From Saprospiraceae bacterium (GTDB taxonomy: Bacteria > Bacteroidota > Bacteroidia > Chitinophagales > Saprospiraceae): 5,795 nucleotides of DNA. This document shows, piece by piece, positions 1 to 5,716 of the stretch. The notes under the pieces are model-generated. The model had not been told where the DNA came from. It saw only the letters and a program-made list of their open reading frames with translations, and searched no databases. The DNA lies in the NCBI GenBank assembly GCA_020528935.1, contig JAJDFU010000096.1, positions 1-5,795 on the forward strand. Direction: 5' to 3'. The translations under genes were made by a program, and so were the position numbers. How positions within the stretch are numbered: position 1 is the stretch's first letter; each line of letters begins with the position of its first letter.

Positions 1-977
1 GCTTCCGCTTCTCTTGCATGGGTAACGGTTCTGCCCAGTCCTTGACCCGGTCTGTTCATGTCTGCCACATCAAGGATCATGTCCCGGCTTTTCATGGCGG
101 GATGGTACTCCCGGGCCTGATAGGTGTAGGAGCTGTCGGAATGCAGTAGCAGCACGGGCAGCTCCAGGTCCAGGCCGCCGGCCACTTTTTTCTGGGCCCG
201 CATGACGGCGGCAAACCAGCCGAGGAATACGGGAAAGCCGCCGTCGGGTTTCCAGGCCTTGGTGTAGTCCCAGTCGCCTTCGTAGTCGGCGTGAATGGTG
301 CGGGCGTAGTGTGGTAAGCCCTCCTGCCGCACGATCTTGCTGGGGCGCAGACGGCTCAGGCCGTTGATGAGCGGAAAGATCAGGCGTATCCCGTCGGACA
401 GGCTCTGGTCCAGAAAGGGAGAGTTGAGCAGCAGGGCATCGAGGCGGCCGCGCTGTTCGCCTTCGGCGGCGTAGAGCGTGCTGATGAGCCCGCCGTTGGA
501 GTGTCCGTACAGCAGCAGCCAGGATCGGCCGTCCTCATCGATGATCTGCCGAATGGCCTGATCTATTTCTTCGAAGTGGGTCCGCAGGTCGGCTACGTAG
601 TTTGGCCGCTGATGGGGCAACAGGGAGCGGCCGTATTTGCGGAGGTCCAGCGCGTAGAAGTGATACCCTTGCGTCGCATACCACTGCGCCTCGTGCAGTT
701 GGAAGAAATAGTCGCCGTAGCCATGAATGTACAGCACCGCTTTTTGCGAGGGCGTGTCGGGAGCCAGATGCAGCAGGGTGGCCTGCACGGGGCCTTCCCG
801 GTCTTCGGGCAGCTCGAACTTTTTTTGCTCCATCTGCTGCCCGATCTGCCGGTCCAGGCTTCCCGGTTCAATATCCGGCCGGCCGAAGCGGTCGGGACCG
901 TTGGGCCAGAACAGCCAGGCGAGCAATGCCAAGAGCAGTACGAGCAATGCGATCAGCAAAATGCGGAGGATCATCAT
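1..977 (-). CDS. Membrane-anchored alpha/beta hydrolase (serine lipase/lysophospholipase type), 3' end cut by window edge
   Basis: The reading frame is open from the ATG at 977 down to the left edge, giving 325 codons with no stop. Residues 3-24 form one hydrophobic helix (LRILLIALLVLLLALLAWLF), so the enzyme is probably anchored in the inner membrane with its domain outside the cytoplasm. The alpha/beta-hydrolase core follows: an oxyanion-hole type HGYGDY at 85-90, DLRKYGRSLLPHQ at 111-123, and the nucleophile elbow GHSNGG at 158-163, with Ser160 as nucleophile. The likely acid is Asp281 in LLLHSDSS. The catalytic His should lie in the missing C-terminus. Family knowledge: Hydrolase_4 / serine aminopeptidase S33-like enzymes cleave lipid or other esters; the substrate here is unknown. 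A second ATG at 974 is an alternative start. No Shine-Dalgarno precedes either. The gene is divergent from the flavin reductase. Family call is confident, substrate is not. Confidence 0.9.
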   Translation of the reverse strand, partial: MMILRILLIALLVLLLALLAWLFWPNGPDRFGRPDIEPGSLDRQIGQQMEQKKFELPEDREGPVQATLLHLAPDTPSQKAVLYIHGYGDYFFQLHEAQWYATQGYHFYALDLRKYGRSLLPHQRPNYVADLRTHFEEIDQAIRQIIDEDGRSWLLLYGHSNGGLISTLYAAEGEQRGRLDALLLNSPFLDQSLSDGIRLIFPLINGLSRLRPSKIVRQEGLPHYARTIHADYEGDWDYTKAWKPDGGFPVFLGWFAAVMRAQKKVAGGLDLELPVLLLHSDSSYTYQAREYHPAMKSRDMILDVADMNRPGQGLGRTVTHAREAE

Positions 978-1068
978 AGCGTAAATTGGGGGTGGATGTG
1001 CGGCAAATTAAGAAATGTCAGTCGCCTTATGGATTTTTCTTCATTTCCCACATCTTTATCAAAAAAAA
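978..1068. promoter_or_regulatory. Divergent intergenic region with weak promoter-like motifs
   Basis: This 91-nt AT-rich spacer lies between two divergent genes and must hold both 5' ends. On the minus strand, 1011-1004 reads TTAATTTG, one mismatch from the Bacteroidota -7 element TAnnTTTG, but no TTTG sits at the expected -33 distance. On the plus strand, CATCTTTA at 1051-1058 is a poorer match and lies only 10 nt before the ATG at 1069, also without a -33 box. A run of nine A (1061-1069) leads directly into that ATG. No Shine-Dalgarno is seen for either gene. The region is surely regulatory by position, but the individual boxes are uncertain. Confidence 0.35.
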
Positions 1069-1710
1069 ATGCGAAACCTGAACCTTGCGCAGGACGATCT
1101 GCTGGCCATGCCCCGGCTGGTGCGAGCCACTTTGATCAACGGCCTGTCGGGCTACAAATGCCCGGTGCTGATCGGCACGGTATCGGGGAACGGACAAACC
1201 AACCTGGCTATTTTTAACTCCCTGGTCCACATCGGTGCCAACCCGCCCCTGCTGGGATTCATTCAGCGGCCGCTAACGGTGGACCGGCACACCTACGAGA
1301 ACTTCAAGGCCTCCGGCTACTGCACGCTCAATTTCATTACCGAGCGCCTGCACCGGGAAGCACATCAGACCTCGGCCAAATACGAGCGCTCCACCTCGGA
1401 GTTTGAGGCCGTGGGGTTTTCTCCGGTATTCGACGAATCCTTTCAGGCACCCTTCGTTCGGGAGAGTCCCGTCCGGCTGGGCTTGCGCTGGGAAGAGGAT
1501 CACCACATACGGGCCAACGACACCCGGCTGGTGGTGGGGCGGATCGAAACGGTCTTCCTGCCCGAGCCCATGCTGCACGAAGACGGCTGGTTGGACTGGG
1601 ACCTGGTGGATGTGGTGGCGAGCACCGGCCTGGATACCTATCACCGGGCGCAGCGACTGAGCCGTCTGGCATTTGCCCGCCCGGATGAGCCTTTGCGCGA
1701 ACTCGATTGA
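1069..1710 (+). CDS. Flavin reductase family protein (FMN-binding split barrel)
   Basis: This 213-residue protein resembles the flavin reductase / DIM6-NTAB family, whose members bind FMN in a split beta-barrel and typically use NAD(P)H to reduce flavin or pass it to a partner oxygenase. Supporting segments are NGLSGYKCPVLIGT (24-37), the flavin-contact-like stretch TNLAIFNSLVHIGANPPLLG (44-63), the RHTYENFKASGYCTLNFI region (73-90), AHQTSAKYE (98-106) and a C-terminal ASTGLDTYHRAQRLSRLAFARP (184-205). It is soluble and probably cytoplasmic. I chose the ATG at 1069 rather than the in-frame ATG at 1015: the family normally begins only a few residues before the 'L..MPRLVRATLINGLSGYK' block, and the 18 extra residues look like translated leader. 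The YccA-family gene starts 53 nt downstream on the same strand. There is no partner oxygenase in view, so the physiological substrate cannot be named. Confidence 0.88.
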   Translation: MRNLNLAQDDLLAMPRLVRATLINGLSGYKCPVLIGTVSGNGQTNLAIFNSLVHIGANPPLLGFIQRPLTVDRHTYENFKASGYCTLNFITERLHREAHQTSAKYERSTSEFEAVGFSPVFDESFQAPFVRESPVRLGLRWEEDHHIRANDTRLVVGRIETVFLPEPMLHEDGWLDWDLVDVVASTGLDTYHRAQRLSRLAFARPDEPLRELD

Positions 1711-1736
1711 TTCATTCAACTCAAAGCCTTAATTTG
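1706..1736 (+). promoter_or_regulatory. Weak promoter-like element before the YccA-family gene
   Basis: ATTG (1706-1709), 19 nt, then TTAATTTG (1729-1736) differs from the Bacteroidota consensus TTTG-N19-TAnnTTTG by one base in each box. The -7-like box lies 27 nt before the ATG at 1764. The -33 part overlaps the stop codon of the flavin reductase. A second near-match, TTGATTTG, sits at 1742-1749. The element would let the downstream gene be transcribed alone, although the 53-nt gap with no terminator also permits read-through from the flavin reductase gene. Confidence 0.3.
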
Positions 1737-1763
1737 GGGTTTTGATTTGAAAGCGAAAATTAC

Positions 1764-2537
1764 ATGAGAAGAAAACGCGGTTTTTTCGAATCCAGCAATC
1801 CCGTTCTGCAAGATAAAGCCCTGGCGAAAGCCGGGGAGGCCACGGCCTCCGGGTCCAATGCAGGCGTCATGCGCGGCGAAGAGGTGATGACGGTCAACGG
1901 GGCGGTCAACAAGTCCCTGCTGCTGGGCGTGCTGCTCCTGGGCGGTGCGGTACTGGCCTGGTCCTTCCCCCTCAGCCCCGCCTGGATGTGGGGCAGTGCC
2001 ATTGCGGGCCTGATCCTGGTCCTGATCACTTCTTTCCGCCCCCATCTATCCCCTGTACTGGTGCCTATTTACGGCGTGGTGGAGGGATTTTTTGTGGGAG
2101 CGGTATCCCTGATGTACGCCTCGCTCATGGATGGCATCATTTTCCACGCCGTCACCCTCACGATGGCGGTCTTTTTCCTCATGTTGTTCATTTACAAAAC
2201 CGGCCTGATAAAAGTGACGGCCAAATTCCGCACCGGGGTGATCATGGCTACGGGAGCCGTTTTCCTCGTGTACATGGTGGCCATCGTATTGCGCCTGTTC
2301 GGCATCAACATGCCCTTCCTGCACGATACCGGCCCCATAGGCATCGGCATCAGCCTGGTGATCATCGGCATTGCGTCGCTGAATTTGCTGTTGGACTTCG
2401 ATTTTTTCGAAAAGGGGGCGCAGCACCGGGCGCCGGCCTACATGGAGTGGTTTGCTGCCATGGGGCTTATCATTACCCTGGTGTGGCTTTATCTGGAGAT
2501 CCTGCGCCTGTTGGCCATCTTCAACTCCAGCGACTGA
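1764..2537 (+). CDS. YccA/Bax-inhibitor-1 family integral membrane protein
   Basis: A 257-residue protein. A polar N-terminus of about 50 residues containing FESSNPVLQ (8-16) is typical of the YccA-like branch of the Bax inhibitor-1 superfamily. About seven hydrophobic helices follow, near 51-68, 74-90, 97-120, 124-145, 157-178, 191-210 and 228-252. Recognisable family parts are the PIYGVVEGFFVGAVS stretch (101-115) in helix 3, LLLDFDFFEKGAQHRAPAYMEW (208-229) with Asp211/Asp213 between helices 6 and 7, and the terminal LVWLYLEILRLL (239-250). Characterised relatives such as Bacillus YetJ act as pH-sensitive calcium leak channels using an Asp pair between the last helices, and E. coli YccA modulates the FtsH protease; neither role can be assigned here from sequence alone. 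The ATG at 1764 has no Shine-Dalgarno. The gene is followed by a strong hairpin at 2563. Family call is firm, function is open. Confidence 0.92.
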   Translation: MRRKRGFFESSNPVLQDKALAKAGEATASGSNAGVMRGEEVMTVNGAVNKSLLLGVLLLGGAVLAWSFPLSPAWMWGSAIAGLILVLITSFRPHLSPVLVPIYGVVEGFFVGAVSLMYASLMDGIIFHAVTLTMAVFFLMLFIYKTGLIKVTAKFRTGVIMATGAVFLVYMVAIVLRLFGINMPFLHDTGPIGIGISLVIIGIASLNLLLDFDFFEKGAQHRAPAYMEWFAAMGLIITLVWLYLEILRLLAIFNSSD

Positions 2538-2562
2538 CCGGGTAAGTGCAGAGCGGCACACG

Positions 2563-2602
2563 ACAAAGGGCAGGACGCGACGATCGGCGTTCTGCCCTTT
2601 GT
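2563..2602 (+). terminator. Strong hairpin after the YccA-family gene, probable terminator
   Basis: ACAAAGGGCAG (2563-2573) pairs perfectly with CTGCCCTTTGT (2592-2602). The stem continues through a G-U pair and ACGC/GCGT to 16 bp, closing an 8-nt loop (2579-2586). It begins 25 nt after the stop codon at 2537, the usual place for a transcript end. The plus strand has no U-tract after the stem (AAAAACAAAC follows), so it is not a textbook intrinsic terminator. It may act as a 3'-end-stabilising hairpin, or work with the preceding AAAGGG/CCCTTT base as part of the stem. Confidence 0.6.
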
Positions 2603-2641
2603 AAAAACAAACAAGGGCACCACGCATTGAGCGCAGCACCC
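2603..2641 (-). terminator. Minus-strand intrinsic-terminator-like structure
   Basis: In minus-strand RNA, GGGUGCUGCGC (2641-2631) pairs over all 11 positions with GCGUGGUGCCC (2625-2615) around a 5-nt loop, using four G-U pairs. The same arms in plus-strand RNA would have four A-C mismatches, so the fold is strand-specific. A U-rich tail, UUGUUUGUUUUU (2614-2603), follows immediately, which is the classic intrinsic-terminator layout. No minus-strand gene is visible upstream of it (to the right), so it may end antisense transcription or an unrecognised small RNA, or be coincidental. Confidence 0.4.
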
Positions 2642-2772
2642 TGTATAACCCCAAAAAACCAAATGAAAACAATCTTTATAGTCGAAGAACTACATTTCAA
2701 TTTTTAGACCTCAAACCCGGCATATCCGGCGTTTGTTTAGCCGAAGTTCACTTTTTTTCCGATGTACCTCCG

Positions 2773-2791
2773 TCTTTCGGCGACCGAAAGA
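2773..2791 (+). other. 8-bp hairpin followed by a T-run in the radA leader
   Basis: TCTTTCGG (2773-2780) and CCGAAAGA (2784-2791) are perfect inverted repeats around a CGA loop. Five T (2799-2803) follow seven nt after the stem, a loose terminator-like arrangement. GCCGAA at 2740-2745 could instead pair with TTCGGC at 2776-2781, so two exclusive folds are possible. This resembles an attenuator in outline only; the stems are short. Confidence 0.35.
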
Positions 2792-2869
2792 AACGAAGTT
2801 TTTAACGTTTACGCAAGGGAATTTAGTTGTTTTTTTGCTGATTAGCAATACATCGTGTGCTTAATTATG

Positions 2870-2887
2870 TGAATAAGCGGTTATTCA
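2870..2887. promoter_or_regulatory. 7-4-7 perfect palindrome just upstream of radA
   Basis: TGAATAA (2870-2876) and TTATTCA (2881-2887) are exact inverted repeats around GCGG. The element ends 23 nt before the TTG start at 2911. The symmetric, AT-rich, short-spacer form suits either an operator for a dimeric repressor or a small RNA hairpin near the ribosome-loading region. It does not match the E. coli LexA box (CTGT-N8-ACAG). The binding protein, if any, is unknown. Confidence 0.4.
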
Positions 2888-2910
2888 GTCTGATTAAAAC
2901 GACCTGACCA

Positions 2911-4290
2911 TTGGCAAAGCCCAAAACCTCCTTCACCTGTTCGAACTGTGGCGCGCGATCACCCAAATGGATCGGCAAGTGCCATGCCTGCGGCGAGTGG
3001 AATACGTATGTGGAAGAGGTGCTTGTCAAGGAGACAAAGCGGGAAAGCCGGGAGCGGCAGCGAAGCCATACCGCCCGGGGAGTACAGGCACCCAGGCCCG
3101 TGCCGCTGGATTCGATCCGTGCCGGTGAAACGCCCCGTCTGCATTCGGCCAACGAAGAGCTCAACCGCGTGCTGGGCGGCGGCATCGTGCCGGGATCCCT
3201 GGTATTGCTCGGCGGACAGCCGGGCATCGGAAAATCCACTCTGCTGTTGCAGGTGGTCATGCAGCTACCGGAAAGAGTGCTCTACGTCTCCGGCGAAGAA
3301 AGCGAGGAGCAGATCAAGATGCGGGCCGACCGGCTGGGGCCCTCCCGGGGGCAGTGTTACATTCTCACCGAAACCAATGTGGAGCGCCTCATCAAGCAGG
3401 CCGAACAGCTGGAGCCTCAACTGTTGGTAATCGATTCTATACAGACCCTTGCCTCGCCCTACATCGACTCCACCCCCGGCAGCATCGCCCAGATCCGGGA
3501 GTGCGCCGGCGAACTGCAGCGCTACGCCAAAACGGAGCACATCCCCGTCATCCTCATCGGCCACATCACCAAGGACGGGTCCATTGCCGGGCCGAAGCTG
3601 CTGGAACACGTAGTGGACACCGTCTTGCAGTTTGAAGGCGATCGCAATTACACCTATCGCATCCTGCGCACGCTCAAGAATCGCTTCGGCTCCACCGACG
3701 AACTGGGCATCTTCGAGATGCAGGCAGAGGGCCTTCGCGAGGTGCGCAACCCCAGTGAATTGCTGCTTTCGCAAAGTGAGGAAGAATTGAGCGGCAGCGC
3801 GGTAGCTGCCACCGTGGAAGGCATGCGCCCCATGCTCATCGAAACCCAGGCTCTGGTGAGCACTGCCGTGTACGGCACGCCTCAGCGCTCGGCCACCGGC
3901 TTTGACCTGCGGCGCCTGAGCATGCTGCTGGCCGTACTCGAAAAGCGCGCGGGTTTTGCCATCGGCCAGTCCGACGTCTTTCTGAATATTGCGGGCGGCA
4001 TCCGCGTGGACGATCCCGCCATCGATCTGGCCATTGTAGCCGCCTTGCTGAGCTCCCTGCAGGATGTGGCTATCCCCCGCAGCTACTGCTTTGCCGGCGA
4101 AGTGGGGCTCAGCGGCGAGATCCGCACCATCAACCGGATCGAACAGCGGATACAGGAAGCCGACCGCCAGGGCTTTACGCATATTTTCGTTCCGCGATAC
4201 AGTACCAAAAGCCTGGACCTGAGCCGCTATCGCATCCGCGTCGTGGGGTTGCAGAAGGTGGAATCCCTGCAAGAGCAGCTGTTTGCCTGA
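2911..4290 (+). CDS. radA: DNA repair ATPase RadA (Sms)
   Basis: A full-length RadA of 459 residues, the usual size. RadA is a RecA-related hexameric ATPase that promotes branch migration during homologous recombination and processes stalled forks together with RecA. Domains in order: an N-terminal C4 zinc finger (Cys10, Cys13, Cys24, Cys27, in FTCSNCG...GKCHACGEWNT); a RecA-like ATPase with Walker A GGQPGIGKST (101-110), SGEES (127-131) and Walker B LLVIDS with Asp175 (171-176); the RadA signature KNRFG (256-260); and a Lon-protease-like C-terminal domain (about 285-459) containing DVFLNIAGGIRVDDPAIDLA (355-374), which in this family is structural rather than proteolytic. The start must be the TTG at 2911: a TGA lies two codons upstream (2905-2907), no in-frame ATG precedes the zinc finger, and MAKPKTSFTCSNCG is the normal family N-terminus. 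No Shine-Dalgarno is present. A 7-bp palindrome lies just upstream, and the next gene's promoter overlaps the 3' end. Confidence 0.98.
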   Translation: MAKPKTSFTCSNCGARSPKWIGKCHACGEWNTYVEEVLVKETKRESRERQRSHTARGVQAPRPVPLDSIRAGETPRLHSANEELNRVLGGGIVPGSLVLLGGQPGIGKSTLLLQVVMQLPERVLYVSGEESEEQIKMRADRLGPSRGQCYILTETNVERLIKQAEQLEPQLLVIDSIQTLASPYIDSTPGSIAQIRECAGELQRYAKTEHIPVILIGHITKDGSIAGPKLLEHVVDTVLQFEGDRNYTYRILRTLKNRFGSTDELGIFEMQAEGLREVRNPSELLLSQSEEELSGSAVAATVEGMRPMLIETQALVSTAVYGTPQRSATGFDLRRLSMLLAVLEKRAGFAIGQSDVFLNIAGGIRVDDPAIDLAIVAALLSSLQDVAIPRSYCFAGEVGLSGEIRTINRIEQRIQEADRQGFTHIFVPRYSTKSLDLSRYRIRVVGLQKVESLQEQLFA

Positions 4291-4313
4291 GGCGCGTGTA
4301 GTGCGTATCTTTC
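4282..4313 (+). promoter_or_regulatory. Bacteroidota-type promoter overlapping the 3' end of radA
   Basis: TTTG at 4282-4285, then 20 nt, then TATCTTTC at 4306-4313 fits the TTTG / TAnnTTTG consensus with one mismatch in the last base of the -7 box. The -33 box lies inside the last codons of radA. Transcription would start around 4320, leaving a leader of roughly 15 nt before the ATG at 4334. This also argues against starting the downstream protein at the TTG at 4283, which would lie upstream of the transcript. Confidence 0.65.
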
Positions 4314-4333
4314 CCTCCTTACATTGCCGCCCT

Positions 4334-5038
4334 ATGGATCTGCCTTGCCCCCAGTGCCAAAGCCCCGTGCCCGCCTCCAACGTCAATATTCAGGAGCTGG
4401 CCGCCAAGTGCGACCGCTGCCAGACCGTTTTTTTCTTCGATCGGGACGGCAGCCGGCCGGATCCGCCTGCCAGGCCGGCCGTTGAGCTACCCGATGGCAT
4501 GAAAGTGAGCCGGATGCTGGGCGAACTGGAACTCAGCTACAGCTGGCGACGGCACGCCTCCGGCTTCCTGCTCGTCTTCGGCTTGTTTTGGAACGCCATG
4601 CTCATCCCCTTTGTACTGGTGGCCGTATCGTCGGGGCAGTATATGATCTTTCTGGGTATCGGCCTGCACCTGCTGGTGGGCATCGGCTTGTTGTATTACA
4701 TCCTGGCCAGCTTTCTGAACAGCACCTACATTACGGTAACTTCCTTTGAACTGCAGATCGAACACCGCCCCCTGCCGGTACCCATGCGATCCAAACGCGT
4801 GCTCTCCGCCAGGCAGATCGCCCAACTCTACACCAGCAAATACACGAGCAGCAGGACGAACGGGCAACCCAACTGGTCGTTTGCCGTGGACGCCCTGTTG
4901 CAGAACCAGTCCAGGGTGCGGCTGTTGAGCGGCCTCAAAACCGCCGGCTATGCCCGCTACCTGGAGCAGGAGATCGAGCGTTTTCTGAATCTGGAAGACC
5001 GCCGGGTGAAGGAAGAGTGGACGGGCCCGTATACCTAG
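4334..5038 (+). CDS. Zinc-ribbon membrane protein of unknown function
   Basis: A 234-residue protein. It opens with a zinc-ribbon-like pair CPQC (Cys5, Cys8) and CDRC (Cys26, Cys29), as in MDLPCPQCQSPVPASNVNI. A short polar linker leads to two hydrophobic helices near 77-98 and 103-127, rich in aromatic residues (FLLVFGLFWNAMLIPFVLV; FLGIGLHLLVGIGLLYYILA). The remainder, about 130-225, is soluble and beta-rich (STYITVTSFELQIEHRPLPVP; RQIAQLYTSKY; WSFAVDALL; RVRLLSGL) and ends in a helix (YLEQEIERFLNLED). This layout suggests a PH-like domain attached to a membrane hairpin. I recall similar hypothetical proteins in Bacteroidota, but know no characterised function. I chose the ATG at 4334 because it puts the zinc ribbon at the N-terminus and lies just after a good promoter; an upstream in-frame TTG (4283) would add 17 unlikely residues. 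It ends with TAG at 5036-5038. No partner gene is obvious. Confidence 0.85.
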   Translation: MDLPCPQCQSPVPASNVNIQELAAKCDRCQTVFFFDRDGSRPDPPARPAVELPDGMKVSRMLGELELSYSWRRHASGFLLVFGLFWNAMLIPFVLVAVSSGQYMIFLGIGLHLLVGIGLLYYILASFLNSTYITVTSFELQIEHRPLPVPMRSKRVLSARQIAQLYTSKYTSSRTNGQPNWSFAVDALLQNQSRVRLLSGLKTAGYARYLEQEIERFLNLEDRRVKEEWTGPYT

Positions 5039-5092
5039 AACCCCGTTGGAATTCCGCTCCGGCAGCGAAGGCCAAACCAGCCCTGAATTTCT

Positions 5093-5122
5093 TTTGCATC
5101 CGTATAATTAGCCGTATCTTTT
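5093..5122 (+). promoter_or_regulatory. Bacteroidota-type promoter before the helical-repeat gene
   Basis: TTTG at 5093-5096, 18 nt, then TATCTTTT at 5115-5122 matches TTTG / TAnnTTTG with one mismatch in the last base. The -7 box lies 27 nt before the ATG at 5150. The core GTATCTTT is identical to that of the promoter before the preceding gene (4305-4312), which supports both calls and implies that the two genes are transcribed separately. A TATAAT string at 5103-5108 also occurs in the spacer. Confidence 0.65.
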
Positions 5123-5149
5123 AGCAAGAACCAAACCAGACCGCATTCC

Positions 5150-5716
5150 ATGGGATTTTTCAATGATTTAAAAAAAGTGCTCTTCGGCGCCAAATCCACC
5201 GCCCGCTCGGCCGGCCGCAAGGCCCGGGAAGAGGGCGAAGAGCTGTTCGACAAAGCCCGGGAAGGCGCCAAAGGTGCCGCCCGCAAAGCCGAGGACTGGA
5301 TGAACACCTCCGGCAAAGAGGCCGTAGAAGGCGCTTCGGAATGGCTGGAGCAAACGGGGCGCGAGATCGGCCAGAAAGGCGAAGAACTGGTGGACGACGC
5401 CCGCGATTGGGCCCGGCGCCAAGGCGGGGAGAAAAAAGACAAACCGGTAGAGGAAGAGCTTTTCGACCGCGCCGAGCAGATGCGCGAAGAAGCTCCCGAA
5501 GAAAAGCCGGAAGATGCCGATCCCGATCCGCCCGGAGAAGAGCGGGAGCCCGACTTCCTGGAACGCAGCGGGAAAAAGGTGATGGACACCGCCGAAGAAC
5601 TGGGCGAACGCATACTCGGCCGCAGCGCACAAGAGGATCCCGACTGGGTGAAAAACGCCAAGGATCCTTCCGCACACATGGGTGAGCGCGTGCTCGAAGC
5701 ATGCGGAAAAGTGTAG
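5150..5716 (+). CDS. Charged amphipathic-helix repeat protein (YtxH/LEA-like), possibly prematurely stopped
   Basis: A 188-residue protein dominated by Ala, Glu, Lys, Arg, Gly and Asp. The N-terminus MGFFNDLKKVLFGAKS is amphipathic rather than a clear signal peptide. A repeated heptad-like unit appears as GEELFDKAREGA (29-40), GEELVDDARDWA (77-88) and EEELFDRAEQM (101-111), with looser copies such as TAEELGERILG (147-157). A proline- and acid-rich linker (112-136, EEAPEEKPEDADPDPPGEE) separates two helical parts. Such sequences resemble YtxH or LEA-like proteins, which are associated with stress or envelope functions, but this is compositional similarity and I assign no function. There is no Shine-Dalgarno; a promoter lies at 5093-5122. 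The TAG at 5714-5716 ends the frame, yet the same frame stays open to the window edge, so the protein may really be longer. The Ala/Glu-rich composition also leaves long spurious frames open on the opposite strand. Confidence 0.75.
   Translation: MGFFNDLKKVLFGAKSTARSAGRKAREEGEELFDKAREGAKGAARKAEDWMNTSGKEAVEGASEWLEQTGREIGQKGEELVDDARDWARRQGGEKKDKPVEEELFDRAEQMREEAPEEKPEDADPDPPGEEREPDFLERSGKKVMDTAEELGERILGRSAQEDPDWVKNAKDPSAHMGERVLEACGKV

Larger units (their letters stand above)
2642..2910. other. AT-rich intergenic region and radA leader, no convincing gene
   Basis: This stretch is visibly more AT-rich than its surroundings, with many T-runs (for example 2752-2758 and 2830-2836). Only tiny frames occur: an ATG at 2663 gives 14 codons (MKTIFIVEELHFNF) before a TAG, and an in-phase ATG at 2762 gives 27 codons; neither resembles a known protein. 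I see no clear TTTG/TAnnTTTG pair for radA. TACATTTC at 2691-2698 matches the -7 box with one mismatch but has no -33 partner. Several small inverted repeats lie here: CCGG-CATAT-CCGG (2717-2729), an 8-bp hairpin at 2773-2791, TTGCT-GATT-AGCAA (2835-2848), and a 7-bp palindrome at 2870-2887. It probably serves as promoter and leader for radA. Confidence 0.6.

Noticed and set aside
1015..1068. Upstream ATG extending the flavin reductase by 18 residues
   Set aside because: The extra residues are a translation of the AT-rich leader and lie outside the usual family N-terminus.
501..1217. Long plus-strand open frame of 238 codons across the left part of the window
   Set aside because: It is antisense to the alpha/beta hydrolase for most of its length and out of frame with the flavin reductase at its end; both of those match known families, while this translation has no recognisable domain.
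2663..2707. Short frame MKTIFIVEELHFNF, with a natural-looking start
   Set aside because: Only 14 codons before TAG, no promoter with both boxes, and the same frame hits another stop soon after. A leader peptide or gene remnant cannot be excluded but is not supported.
2762..2845. 27-codon frame starting MYLRLSATERNEV in the AT-rich gap
   Set aside because: It overlaps the hairpin at 2773-2791, has no promoter or homology that I recognise, and is short enough to arise by chance.
3265..4386. Long minus-strand open frame of 373 codons opposite radA
   Set aside because: It lies wholly opposite the strongly conserved radA and the start of the next gene; the translation is a low-complexity mirror of GC-rich codons without motifs.
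5048..5070. Possible terminator after the zinc-ribbon gene (GGAATTCC palindrome and CGCT-CCGGC-AGCG)
   Set aside because: The stems are only 4 bp, do not combine into one fold, and no U-tract follows directly.
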